A stretch of 64,000 nucleotides of DNA from positions 94,817 to 158,816 of the forward strand of contig JADHOR010000003.1 of the NCBI GenBank assembly GCA_016778895.1, in the 5' to 3' direction. The notes under the pieces are model-generated. The model was given only the letters and a program-made list of their open reading frames with translations. It had not been told where the DNA came from and did not search any database. The translations under genes were made by a program, and so were the position numbers. Source of the stretch: Candidatus Puniceispirillum sp. (GTDB lineage Bacteria; Pseudomonadota; Alphaproteobacteria; Puniceispirillales; Puniceispirillaceae). Positions 1-10,586 of the stretch are shown here, one piece after another; position 1 is the first letter of the stretch; every line of letters begins with the position of its first letter.

Positions 1-2
1 CG

Positions 3-89
3 CCGATCAACCAAAAGCCAAAGCGCAAATCACGGACAGGCCTTCCGGGCACTGGCCGGGCAAAAAATCCGGGCAGTGAACCTGCCTAG
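3..89 (+). CDS. C-terminal tail of an upstream gene, possibly FtsH protease (partial)
   Basis: The window opens inside an open frame that stops with TAG at 87-89, 12 bases before folP. Its reading is rich in Arg, Lys, Pro and Gly (it includes RTGLPGTGRA and ends PGSEPA). Alphaproteobacterial FtsH proteins end in such low-complexity tails, and ftsH-folP-glmM is a common order in this class, so an FtsH tail is inferred. A second frame, stopping at 77-79 and ending RPSGHWPGKKSGQ, cannot be excluded. With only 29 codons visible, both frame and identity are tentative. Confidence 0.3.
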   Translation, partial: PINQKPKRKSRTGLPGTGRAKNPGSEPA

Positions 90-100
90 ATTTATGTTCG

Positions 101-1192
101 ATGACCGCCACTACCGACCCAAAACTAGCCTATGAGGCGGCATTGAAGCTGCCGCCTTTTTGCCAGCCGACATGGCTGCGCCCGATTATTACATCGCGCG
201 GCGACCATCAGATTGCTGGCGGGGGTGCCAGCTTTAACCAGCTTGATGTGGTGATGGCTGACTTTAATGGCGGGTATTGTGCCAGCCGGATGTCATATGA
301 TCAGCTGCTGGCCAGTGCGGATGATCGTAATCTTGCCAGCACTGCCCTTAACCGGATCACTGCCGCGCGCCCGCAATATGCTGGTCTTGATATGGAACGG
401 GTGCATTTGATGGGCGTGCTGAATGTTACACCCGACAGCTTTTCTGATGGCGGTGTCAATCTTCTGCCGGCAAAGGCTATTGCCGCTGGCAAGGCGATGG
501 CGGCAGCTGGTGCGTCGATCATTGATATTGGAGGCGAATCTACCCGCCCGGGCGCAAAACCGATCAGCCGCAATCAAGAACTGTCAAGAATTTTACCGAC
601 GCTTACCGGCCTTTCCCGTGAGGCTATCTTAACTTCGGTTGACACGCGCCATGCGGCGGTGATGACACGTGCTGTTTCAGCCGGTGCAGCGATTATAAAT
701 GATGTTGAGAGTCTGCAGGGCGAAGGTGCATTGGAGGCGGCAGCAAAAAGCGGCGCGCCGGTTGCGATGATGCATATGAAGGGTACGCCAGAAACAATGC
801 AGCAGGATCCATATTATGATTTTGCACCAGTCGAGATTTATGAATTCCTACGCTTGCGTATCGAGGTGGCCATTGCGGCGGGGATTCCGGCAGCATCAAT
901 CGCGATTGATCCGGGTTTTGGCTTTGGCAAAACAGTGGCGCATAATCTACAGCTGGTGAATTGGTTGTCGCTGTTTCATGGGCTGGGGGTTGTGGTGCTT
1001 TTTGGTGCCAGCCGCAAATCGTCAATTGCAAAAATATCTGCTGGTGAGCCAGCTGATGCGCGGCTTGCCGGATCATTGGCGCTGGCAGCCGCGGCATGGC
1101 GTCAAGGCGCGCAGATCATTCGGGTGCATGATGTTGGCGAAACGGCACAGGCATTGGCAGTGGAGGCGGCGTTAAGGGCGGCGGACAGCTAG
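101..1192 (+). CDS. folP: Dihydropteroate synthase
   Basis: Joins p-aminobenzoate to 6-hydroxymethyl-dihydropterin pyrophosphate to make dihydropteroate, a cytoplasmic step of folate synthesis. The TIM-barrel signature MGVLNVTPDSFSDGG lies at residues 104-118, followed by the pterin-site motif GGESTRPGA near 143-151, and SVDTRHA, DPGFGFGKT and GASRKSSI further on. At 363 residues it is about 80 longer than the E. coli enzyme; the extra length is an N-terminal extension of about 100 residues before the barrel, a form seen in other alphaproteobacteria. The ATG at 101 is the first in frame. It precedes glmM by 121 bases on the same strand, the usual neighbour. The family assignment is secure; the role of the extension is unknown. 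Confidence 0.95.
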   Translation: MTATTDPKLAYEAALKLPPFCQPTWLRPIITSRGDHQIAGGGASFNQLDVVMADFNGGYCASRMSYDQLLASADDRNLASTALNRITAARPQYAGLDMERVHLMGVLNVTPDSFSDGGVNLLPAKAIAAGKAMAAAGASIIDIGGESTRPGAKPISRNQELSRILPTLTGLSREAILTSVDTRHAAVMTRAVSAGAAIINDVESLQGEGALEAAAKSGAPVAMMHMKGTPETMQQDPYYDFAPVEIYEFLRLRIEVAIAAGIPAASIAIDPGFGFGKTVAHNLQLVNWLSLFHGLGVVVLFGASRKSSIAKISAGEPADARLAGSLALAAAAWRQGAQIIRVHDVGETAQALAVEAALRAADS

Positions 1193-1313
1193 CTACCGGT
1201 TGGTTTTTGTGCGCTTGTGAAATAGGGTCAAGGTATTCTATCCTAAACACTATCGTGACCAGACGGCGCATGGGTAGTTTTTGACGTGACCATCTAGATG
1301 ACAGGAAAGCATT

Positions 1314-2666
1314 ATGGCAGAATTATTCGGCACCGATGGTGTTCGGGCGCGCATTAATACAGGTCCAATGACTGCCGAGGTCGTTGTCAGGCTAGCTTTG
1401 GCCGCCGGGCGATGGTTTGCTGATCATAATGACCGCCCGAGTAACGCCCGCCCTATTGTGGTTATCGGCAAGGATACGCGAATATCCGGCTATATGCTGG
1501 AATCAGCGATGGTGGCAGGCTTTACCTCAATCGGGCTTGATTGCCGGTTGCTTGGCCCGGTCCCCACGCCGGCGGTGGCGCATCTGACGCGCTCACTGCG
1601 GGCTGAACTTGGCGTGATGATATCTGCCAGTCACAATCCGTACCATGACAATGGTATCAAGCTGTTTGGCCCAGACGGGTTCAAACTTGATGATGAAATC
1701 GAAGCCGAGATATCGGCATTAGCGGCAGGGTCTATTGAACTTGCTGATGCACCGGACGTTGGTCGTGCCCGCCGGATGCTGGACTCGGTTGGTCGCTATG
1801 TCGAATTTGCTAAATCTACATTGCCCGGCCGAACGCGTCTCGACGGACTAAAGCTGGTTGTGGATTGTGCCAATGGCGCGGCCTATCGCACTGCCCCCGA
1901 CACACTTTATGAGCTGGGCGCTAAAATTGTGCCGCTTGCAGTGTCGCCAGATGGTTTTAATATCAACGAGAATTGTGGTGCGGTGCATCCGCAGACGATG
2001 GCAACCGCCGTTGTTGCGCATGGCGCGGATGCGGGTATTTGCCTTGATGGTGACGCCGACCGGTTGATCATGGCTGATGAAACCGGGGCTATCATTGATG
2101 GTGATCAAATTCTTGGCTGCCTTGCGCTTGCCATGCAGGAACGTGGCAAGCTTGCCAATGCGGCGGTGGTTGGCACGTTGATGAGTAATCGCGGCCTTGA
2201 AACCCGGCTTGGCGCTGCCGGAATTGCGTTGCGCCGCGCCGCGGTTGGAGACCGCTATATTCTGGAAAAAATGCGTCAAGAGGGGCTGAACCTCGGCGGC
2301 GAGCCGTCGGGCCATGTGCTAATGACCGATTTTGCCCGGTCAGGTGACGGTCTGCTAACCGCATTACAAATGCTGACCTTGTTGAAAACTAGCGGAAAAA
2401 AAGCCAGTGCGCTGTTCAATAGTTTTGTGCCCAGCCCGCAACGTCTGGAAAATCTGCAGGGCATTGATCCGGCGGTTCTTTATGATGAAAACCTGCAGCG
2501 TGATCTAGCTAAGATCGAAGCGAGTTTGAATGGCAATGGTCGTATTCTGGTTCGTCCGTCTGGCACTGAAACATTGGTCCGGGTGATGGTTGAGGCTAAT
2601 AATGAACAGCTTTTGAACGAGGTGATGACAGCTTTAATTTTGCGCATCAAAGCTGAAGTTAAATAA
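1314..2666 (+). CDS. glmM: Phosphoglucosamine mutase
   Basis: Converts glucosamine-6-phosphate to glucosamine-1-phosphate, feeding UDP-GlcNAc to peptidoglycan and lipid A. The start MAELFGTDGVR is typical. The catalytic phosphoserine motif ISASHNP is at residues 103-109 with Ser106 as acceptor, the Mg2+-binding loop DGDADR at 245-250, and the sugar-phosphate loop near the end reads RPSGTETLVRVM. The length of 450 matches the family. An AGGAAAG ribosome binding site stands a few bases before ATG 1314. It follows folP on the same strand and functionally supplies the large wall-synthesis cluster in the middle of the window. Confidence 0.97.
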   Translation: MAELFGTDGVRARINTGPMTAEVVVRLALAAGRWFADHNDRPSNARPIVVIGKDTRISGYMLESAMVAGFTSIGLDCRLLGPVPTPAVAHLTRSLRAELGVMISASHNPYHDNGIKLFGPDGFKLDDEIEAEISALAAGSIELADAPDVGRARRMLDSVGRYVEFAKSTLPGRTRLDGLKLVVDCANGAAYRTAPDTLYELGAKIVPLAVSPDGFNINENCGAVHPQTMATAVVAHGADAGICLDGDADRLIMADETGAIIDGDQILGCLALAMQERGKLANAAVVGTLMSNRGLETRLGAAGIALRRAAVGDRYILEKMRQEGLNLGGEPSGHVLMTDFARSGDGLLTALQMLTLLKTSGKKASALFNSFVPSPQRLENLQGIDPAVLYDENLQRDLAKIEASLNGNGRILVRPSGTETLVRVMVEANNEQLLNEVMTALILRIKAEVK

Positions 2667-2752
2667 AATCACAAGAATACAAAAAGTTAGATTATAGGAA
2701 TATATTTCCCTTCCGGCTTTATACTGTATGTTGACTTGAGACATGATTTTGT

Positions 2753-2816
2753 GCGACTTGTTTCGACGGGTCGCCGTCCCCCAACGGATGGTCAAATTTG
2801 AGTGCGAGAATGTGTT
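2753..2816 (+). promoter_or_regulatory. Structured leader of serC (candidate serC RNA motif)
   Basis: The 150 bases before serC contain no gene. A strong hairpin GACGG-GTCG-CCGTC lies at 2765-2778, and an alternative pairing GCGAC (2753-2757) with GTCGC (2770-2774) would compete with it. Alphaproteobacterial serC genes are known to carry a conserved leader RNA called the serC motif. Position and competing stems fit such an element, but the consensus was recalled rather than searched. The next GTG-led codons (2802) lie at its 3' side, which is one reason to prefer the ATG at 2817. Confidence 0.4.
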
Positions 2817-3989
2817 ATGACAACATATGCCAAGCCGGCAACCCGTCCGGTCATGCCGTATTTTTCATCTGGGCCGACAAAGAAACGCCCCGGATGGTCG
2901 CCAGCCTCACTGAACGATGCCTGCATCAGCCGGTCGCATCGCTCCAAACCAGCAACAAGCAAAATCAAAGAAGCAATGAAACTCGCCCGCGAGGTGCTTG
3001 GCCTGCCTGTTGATTACCGCATCGGTATTGTGCCCGGGTCTGATACTGGTGCCGTCGAAATGGCGATGTGGTCATTGCTTGGCGCTCGCGGCGTCGAGGT
3101 TTTGGCGTGGGAAGCCTTTGGCAAGGACTGGGTCACCGATGCTGTCAGCCAGCTAAAAATTGATCCGATCACCCGGGTCGCGCCCTATGGGCAGCTGCCT
3201 GATCTCGGCGCAGTTGATTTTAATAATGATGTGATTTTCACATGGAACGGTACAGCCGCTGGCGTCAAGCTACCAAATGGTGATTGGATACCGGACGATC
3301 GCGCCGGCCTGACCATCGCTGATTCTACGTCGGCCTGTTTTGCCATGGAACTGCCGTGGCACAAGCTTGATGTTGTGACCTTTAGCTTTCAGAAGTCGCT
3401 TGGCGGTGAAGGGGGGCATGGTGTGCTGATTCTTTCGCCGCGCGCGGTTGAGCGGTTGGAAACACATACCCCGCCATGGCCTGTGCCAAAGCTGTTTCGG
3501 CTTACCTCAAAAGGCAAGCTGAATGAGGGTATTTTTTCTGCCTCCACGATCAACACCCCCTCAATGCTGGTAATCGAGGATGCGATTGATACATTGGGCT
3601 GGGCAAAATCAATTGGCGGTCTGCCAGCGTTGATTGCGCGGTCCGAGGCTAGCCTTGCGGTGGTCAAGGCTTGGGTTGAGACCACACCTTATTTTGGCTT
3701 TTTGGCTGAAGATCCGGCAACGATCTCAAATACCGGCATAACGTTGTCGATCATTGATCCGTGGTTTGTTGGCCTTGATGACGCCGAAAAGGTGGCCATT
3801 GCAGCGCGCCTTGATCAACGTTTGCAGGACGAGGGCGTTGCTATGGATGCTGCATCTTATCGTGATGCGCCTCCGGGGCTGCGGATCTGGGCTGGCCCGA
3901 CCGTTGAGCCAAGTGACATTGAGGCTTTGTTACCGTGGCTTGATTGGGCCTATGTCGAAATTCGGCAGGTTGCATCGGCTGCAGCTTAA
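2817..3989 (+). CDS. serC: Phosphoserine aminotransferase
   Basis: PLP enzyme converting 3-phosphohydroxypyruvate and glutamate to phosphoserine, the second step of serine synthesis. After MTTYAKPATRPVMPYFSSGPTK the fold-type-I aminotransferase follows; the PLP lysine is in VTFSFQKSLGGEGG, and TSACFAM and the conserved STINTPSML segment are present. This is the roughly 390-residue form common in alphaproteobacteria. A GTG at 2802 would add five residues, but MTTYAKP at ATG 2817 gives the usual N-terminus. serA follows 103 bases downstream, so both enzymes are probably made together under the leader upstream. Confidence 0.95.
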   Translation: MTTYAKPATRPVMPYFSSGPTKKRPGWSPASLNDACISRSHRSKPATSKIKEAMKLAREVLGLPVDYRIGIVPGSDTGAVEMAMWSLLGARGVEVLAWEAFGKDWVTDAVSQLKIDPITRVAPYGQLPDLGAVDFNNDVIFTWNGTAAGVKLPNGDWIPDDRAGLTIADSTSACFAMELPWHKLDVVTFSFQKSLGGEGGHGVLILSPRAVERLETHTPPWPVPKLFRLTSKGKLNEGIFSASTINTPSMLVIEDAIDTLGWAKSIGGLPALIARSEASLAVVKAWVETTPYFGFLAEDPATISNTGITLSIIDPWFVGLDDAEKVAIAARLDQRLQDEGVAMDAASYRDAPPGLRIWAGPTVEPSDIEALLPWLDWAYVEIRQVASAAA

Positions 3990-4092
3990 ATCTGTTGACG
4001 CAATTTTTAATCCCGCTGCGTGCGTTAGATTATAGTAATCAGCCGCGCGCAGCCTTGCCCTTTCTTGCGGGCGCTTTCCTAAAAGAGATGAG

Positions 4093-5685
4093 ATGATGCC
4101 AAAGGTACTGATCAGCGACAAGCTAAGCCCATATGCCACCAAGATTTTTGAGGATCATGGTATTGATGTGGATGTGAAACATGGTCTGACACCAGACGAA
4201 TTAAAAGCCATTATTGGCGATTATGATGGCCTGGCAATTCGGTCTGCAACCAAGGTTACGCCCGAAATTCTGGATGCGGGGACAAATCTTAAGGTTGTTG
4301 GCCGCGCGGGTATTGGGGTCGATAATGTCGATATTGCCGCCGCCACCAAACGCGGCGTGATCGTGCTGAATACGCCGCATGGTAATTCGGTCACAACGGC
4401 CGAGCACGCGATCACTATGATGCTGGCTTTGGCGCGGCAAATCCCCGATGCAAACGCGTCTACCAAGGCCGGCAAGTGGGAAAAATCCCGCTTTATGGGG
4501 ACAGAAATTACTGGCAAGACACTCGGCCTTATTGGCTGCGGTAATATCGGCACGATTGTTGCCGAGCGTGCGCAAGGGCTGAAAATGCGGGTTATCGGTT
4601 ATGATCCCTATCTAAGCCCAGAAAATGCAACACGACTTGGCATTGAAAAGCTAGAATTGGATGAATTGCTGGCGCGGGCTGATTTTATCACCCTGCACAC
4701 GCCGTTAACCGATGCGACCCGTAATATCATAAGCGCTGATGCGTTAAATAAGACGAAAAAAGGGGTGCGGATTATCAATTGTGCGCGCGGCGGTCTGGTT
4801 GATGAATTGGCGTTGGCGGCGGCGTTGACCAGCGGTCATGTTGCCGGTGCCGCTCTTGATGTGTTTGAGGTTGAGCCTGCTGCCGACAATGTGCTGTTTG
4901 GCTTTGATAACGTGATTGCAACACCGCATCTTGGCGCCAGTACGACCGAGGCGCAGGAAAAAGTCGCGCTTCAGGTAGCCGAACAAATGTCCGATTATCT
5001 AATCAAGGGTGCCGTTACAAATGCGCTAAACATGGCATCAGTCTCGGCCGAAGAAGCGCCAATCCTGAAACCATATATGGCACTTGGCGGCTTGCTTGGG
5101 GCATTTCTGGGGCAGGTGGAATCTGATGGCGTCACCGCCGTGGTGATCGAGCTTGACGGCAAGGCATCATCACTGAATCCGGAACCGGTTGTTGCGACAA
5201 CCTTGGCTGGGTTACTGGGGCCAGCAATGGAATCGGTCAATATGGTGAATGCGGCGGCGGTGGCATCGGCAAATGGCATTGCCGTATCAACCATACGCCA
5301 TGATCGGCAATGCGATTACGAAACACTGCTTCGGGTAACGATCTCGCACAAAGCGGGTGATCGCACGATTGCTGGAACGTTGGTCGGCGGGAACAAGCCG
5401 CGTATCGTTGAGGTGCAGCATATTGCGGTCGAGTCTGACTTTCCGTCCAGCCTTTTATATCTGCGCAACTATGATAAACCGGGCTTTATCGGTGATCTTG
5501 GCAGCCTATGCGGCAAGCATGGAGTTAACATTGCGACCTTTCACCTTGGCCGGCGCGAAGCCGGCGGCGAGGCAATTGCGCTGGTCGAGATTGACGGCGC
5601 GTTGCCAGATACGATGTTGCCGGAAATTCGTGCACTTGATCAGGTGGTACGGGCAGATGCGCTGCATTTTGCGCAGGATCAATAA
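4093..5685 (+). CDS. serA: D-3-phosphoglycerate dehydrogenase
   Basis: Oxidises 3-phosphoglycerate to 3-phosphohydroxypyruvate with NAD+, committing carbon to serine. The 530-residue long form is present: a substrate-binding lobe, an NAD-binding lobe with GLIGCGNIG near residue 145, the conserved GRAGIGVDNVD near 75, INCARGGLVDE and the HLGAST stretch with the catalytic His, then an intervening domain and a C-terminal ACT domain (DKPGFIGDLGSLCGKHGVNIATF). The ACT domain suggests allosteric control, usually by serine. Two adjacent ATG codons (4093 and 4096) can serve as start. It lies directly after serC on the same strand. Confidence 0.97.
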   Translation: MMPKVLISDKLSPYATKIFEDHGIDVDVKHGLTPDELKAIIGDYDGLAIRSATKVTPEILDAGTNLKVVGRAGIGVDNVDIAAATKRGVIVLNTPHGNSVTTAEHAITMMLALARQIPDANASTKAGKWEKSRFMGTEITGKTLGLIGCGNIGTIVAERAQGLKMRVIGYDPYLSPENATRLGIEKLELDELLARADFITLHTPLTDATRNIISADALNKTKKGVRIINCARGGLVDELALAAALTSGHVAGAALDVFEVEPAADNVLFGFDNVIATPHLGASTTEAQEKVALQVAEQMSDYLIKGAVTNALNMASVSAEEAPILKPYMALGGLLGAFLGQVESDGVTAVVIELDGKASSLNPEPVVATTLAGLLGPAMESVNMVNAAAVASANGIAVSTIRHDRQCDYETLLRVTISHKAGDRTIAGTLVGGNKPRIVEVQHIAVESDFPSSLLYLRNYDKPGFIGDLGSLCGKHGVNIATFHLGRREAGGEAIALVEIDGALPDTMLPEIRALDQVVRADALHFAQDQ

Positions 5686-5798
5686 ACGCCTATTTCCGGC
5701 ATCGCTTTGCCTGGCGTCACGTCGTATGGCATCATGTCTGATGGGCCTAGCCGGGTGCTGCCGGTCGGAAATTAACCGGCCTAGCGGGCAAGGTATCG

Positions 5799-5828
5799 TT
5801 GCGTTTGTCGCGTGAACTCTGCTATAAC
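5799..5828 (+). promoter_or_regulatory. Candidate sigma70-type promoter for purA
   Basis: TTGCGT (5799-5804) and TATAAC (5823-5828) are separated by 18 bases, in the 286-base gap between serA and purA. Transcription would start near 5835, leaving a leader of about 135 bases before purA. The rest of the gap shows no plausible gene. Called from sequence only. Confidence 0.45.
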
Positions 5829-5938
5829 CTGCCGCGGTTCATGCGGCCCGTCGGCATGATCTCTGGTTTCACGGTAGACGCGCATCCTCTGTTGCAATTA
5901 CTGCAGCGGTTAGGCGTCTGCCTTGGTTTCGATCTTGA

Positions 5939-8175
<2,237 letters not shown>

Positions 8176-8229
8176 CTTTAGCTCTCCTCTGTGTTCGAAC
8201 TCAAATCATTTCAATAACGCTGGAAGCCT

Positions 8230-8244
8230 CAGCCTGCAAGGCTG
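8230..8244 (-). promoter_or_regulatory. Leader hairpin upstream of rpoH
   Basis: The palindrome CAGCCT-GCA-AGGCTG forms a six-pair stem with a three-base loop, 55 to 70 bases upstream of the rpoH ATG. rpoH mRNAs in other bacteria are often controlled through leader structure. Here the stem does not cover the Shine-Dalgarno site near 8187, so a thermosensor function is not shown. A terminator role is unlikely because no T-run follows on the minus strand. Confidence 0.3.
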
Positions 8245-8393
8245 ACGCGGACTACCATCATTCCTAACCTAACCATTTAAACGCGGCCAGATTAAGGCTG
8301 TTTTTTGCAAAAGTCTTTTTCAATAATTCTAATTTTCGCACATATACGTGCTTTAAAAAGAATAATTACCTATAAATTTAGCAACAATAATGC

Positions 8394-9434
8394 CTATTCA
8401 GACGGGTGGGTTTTGCCGGTGGCGCGATCCAAGACAATGCGTTCCATAAGTGCTAGAAGCCCTGCCATATCGTCGGGAAGCGGTGTTTCAAACTTTAGAG
8501 GCTCGCCGGTGACCGGGTGGGCAAACCCAAGGTGTGCAGCGTGTAATGCCTGCCGCCCAAAAGCCCGCATTTGCGACAGGCCGGTGCGTGCTAAATTATC
8601 TGGCATCTGACCGGCGCGTGGTGCCCGCCCATAGAGCGCATCGCCAATGACGCCATGACCAATATGCGCCATATGAACACGAATTTGATGTGTCCGGCCA
8701 GTTTCGAGGTGGCATTCGATATGTGATCCAAACGGTGGAAAGCGGCGAAGCAACTGCCAATGCGTTACCGCATTACGCCCTTTTGTCGCGATGGCCTGAC
8801 GTTTGCGGTCATAGCTGGCGCGGCCAATCGGCTGGTCAATAATACCGTCACGTTCAACATTCGTGCCCCAGACAAGCGCTTGATAGCGCCGGTCAAGATC
8901 ATGCGCGGCAAACATTCCGGTTAGGCCGTGATGTGCCGCGTCGGTTTTGGCAACCACCATCGTGCCGGAGGTGTCTTTATCAAGGCGATGTACGATGCCC
9001 GGTCGCATCACCCCGCCAATGCCGGTAAGCGACGATCCGCAATGTGCAATCAGCGCATTAACCAATGTGCCGGTTAGTGAACCGGGAGCCGGGTGGACTA
9101 CCAAGCCAGCAGGCTTGTTCAGGACAATCAAATGCGTATCCTCAAAAAGAATATCCAGCGCGATATTTTCGGCTTGTGGCACGGCGTCAACGGCTGGCGG
9201 TAAAATCAACACATAGGTTGCGCCAGGTTTGACCGGTGCCGATGGATCGGTTAGGGTGCGCCCATCTTCGCAGAGCTGTCCATCAAGGATCAGCGCCTTG
9301 ATCCGGCTGCGTGACAATGGCTGGCTTGGCGTGCCAAAATGGGCAGTCAGAAACCGGTCAATGCGGTCTGCGGGAACATCGTCAGCGGCAAGATGAACGA
9401 GACGGGTTGATGGATCGTCAGAGGAATAAGTCAT
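8394..9434 (-). CDS. rluD: 23S rRNA pseudouridine synthase, RluD type
   Basis: Isomerises uridines of 23S rRNA helix 69 to pseudouridine. The product starting MTYSSDDPSTRLVH has an N-terminal S4 RNA-binding domain (about residues 20-75), then the RluA/RluD catalytic domain with GIVHRLDKDTSGTMVVAKTD carrying the catalytic Asp, RYQALVWG, and the late motif GRTHQIRVHMAHIGHGVIGD. The frame extends 41 codons further upstream, but that part has no homologous look and would run through the neighbouring gene. With ATG 9434 the protein is 346 residues, normal for the family. Its start codon overlaps the divergent DUF6476 gene start by two bases. Confidence 0.93.
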   Translation of the reverse strand: MTYSSDDPSTRLVHLAADDVPADRIDRFLTAHFGTPSQPLSRSRIKALILDGQLCEDGRTLTDPSAPVKPGATYVLILPPAVDAVPQAENIALDILFEDTHLIVLNKPAGLVVHPAPGSLTGTLVNALIAHCGSSLTGIGGVMRPGIVHRLDKDTSGTMVVAKTDAAHHGLTGMFAAHDLDRRYQALVWGTNVERDGIIDQPIGRASYDRKRQAIATKGRNAVTHWQLLRRFPPFGSHIECHLETGRTHQIRVHMAHIGHGVIGDALYGRAPRAGQMPDNLARTGLSQMRAFGRQALHAAHLGFAHPVTGEPLKFETPLPDDMAGLLALMERIVLDRATGKTHPSE

Positions 9435-9810
9435 GGATAAGAACAATAACGTAAAACCGGCCAATACAACAGTCCCCCAATCGTCTGAAATGGCAACAGA
9501 GGCACCATCCGCGTTGGTTCGCAATCTTGCTCTGATAAAGGCGATGGCAATTATCATGGCAGTGCTGATTGTGGCGGCGCTCGTGGTAATCGTCGTGACT
9601 ATTTACAGCCGTCTGACTGCAGCCAATTCGGTCAAGGCAATTCAGCAAACCGAACTGGCCATCCCGGCTAACAGCAGGATTACCGGCGCCAGTCTAGGCG
9701 AAAAAGGGAAAATGCTCGTGATCATCGAGGATCAAACTAGCCAGCAATTGTGGCAGCTTGATGCCGCCGGTAAAATCCAGCGTAAAACCCGCATTTTTCC
9801 CGCCCAATAG
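9433..9810 (+). CDS. DUF6476-like small membrane protein
   Basis: A 125-residue protein with a charged N-terminus, one transmembrane helix at about residues 33-58 (LALIKAMAIIMAVLIVAALV and onward) and a C-terminal periplasmic-looking domain ending in RKTRIFPAQ. In alphaproteobacteria a protein of this shape, DUF6476, sits divergently next to rluD, as here. Function is unknown. The ATG at 9433 shares the palindrome CATG with the rluD start, so each gene's promoter and ribosome binding site must lie inside the other coding region. Family assignment rests on shape and neighbourhood. Confidence 0.7.
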   Translation: MDKNNNVKPANTTVPQSSEMATEAPSALVRNLALIKAMAIIMAVLIVAALVVIVVTIYSRLTAANSVKAIQQTELAIPANSRITGASLGEKGKMLVIIEDQTSQQLWQLDAAGKIQRKTRIFPAQ

Positions 9811-9877
9811 GTCAATAAAATAATCTGGTAATGGTCGTCAAAAATCTTTGACTGACCGGTAGGCGATGGTAACAGAC

Positions 9878-10255
9878 CTAGAGTCCGAGATCTGATTTTG
9901 CGGATAATAGCAGCCGTTCCAGCGGCATATTAGCAAAGCCCCACACATCAAACCCCAGCACCAGCGGCAACAGATAATAGCGCAGGATGAATAGAATCAG
10001 CGCGGCATAAAGCGGCAGCAAACGGCTGATGATAAAATGCGGCTTGATAAGTCTGATCGCTGCATAGATCGGCGCATTGATGCCGCGTAATATCCGCAAT
10101 AGGGCAAAGGCGCTATCTTCATTCATCACGATGATAAGCAGAAAATGTGCGGTGCTTGTCCACATCAGAACACCAAAAGGTAGGTCGATCAAAATGCCGA
10201 TCGGTGGCGTAGTGGTTATCATGCTAGCAGACCCCAAATTGCTGGTGGCGATCAT
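9878..10255 (-). CDS. YggT-like membrane protein of unknown function
   Basis: A 125-residue hydrophobic protein. Two or three membrane spans are visible: about residues 18-45 (ILIDLPFGVLMWTSTAHFLL) and 75-100 (ISRLLPLYAALILFILRYYL). Between them lies the segment LRILRGINAPIYAAIRLIKP, which resembles the amphipathic helix of YggT-family proteins, where a similar 'R-x-x-x-P-x-x-R-x-I-x-P' pattern follows a membrane helix. It is not confidently placed in a named family. A second Met at residue 12 is an alternative start. Downstream of the DUF6476 gene but on the opposite strand. Confidence 0.55.
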   Translation of the reverse strand: MIATSNLGSASMITTTPPIGILIDLPFGVLMWTSTAHFLLIIVMNEDSAFALLRILRGINAPIYAAIRLIKPHFIISRLLPLYAALILFILRYYLLPLVLGFDVWGFANMPLERLLLSAKSDLGL

Positions 10256-10269
10256 GATTTTAGGATGCC

Positions 10270-10541
10270 TTAATAAAAACCCAATATCGCATTTCGCGCA
10301 AGCCCAAGATATCTGATTTGGCTGGGCGCCTGCCGCCAGATTTTATCGGCGCTAAAACTGATCTGCCGCAAATTTTCCAGAAGATAATCCAGCCAGCGTG
10401 GCGCGTCCGCCCGATATTCATCAGAATTGATCGGGGGCTGGCATATTGCGGCAAAAAAAGATACACATGGGCGGGATGGATGTTGGTCGAATGCGGCACC
10501 CGATTTTTATCCAGTGCTGCTGTCCAATTATCTGACGCCAA
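10270..10541 (-). pseudogene. Small hypothetical gene with an apparent frameshift
   Basis: On the minus strand, one frame from TTG 10541 reads MASDNWTAALDKNRVPHSTN and continues to PQYASP. A second frame continues at once with PINSDEYRADAPRWLDYLLE and ends LGLARNAILGFY with TAA at 10270. One extra C in the CCCCC run near 10434-10438 would join them into a single 90-residue protein. The downstream frame alone has no start codon. Either the gene is broken or the base is missing from the assembly. No family recognised. It fills the 331-base gap between the YggT-like gene and ettA. Confidence 0.4.
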
Positions 10542-10586
10542 TCACTACTCGAACTTCGTTGAGAACGGGAAAAGGACGCAAAAATC

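Noticed and set aside
5357..5815. Long + strand frame overlapping the end of serA and running into the purA spacer
   Set aside because: It lies out of frame inside serA's ACT domain, has a composition unlike a protein, and only its last third is outside serA. A hisZ gene, often found between serA and purA in related bacteria, is not present.
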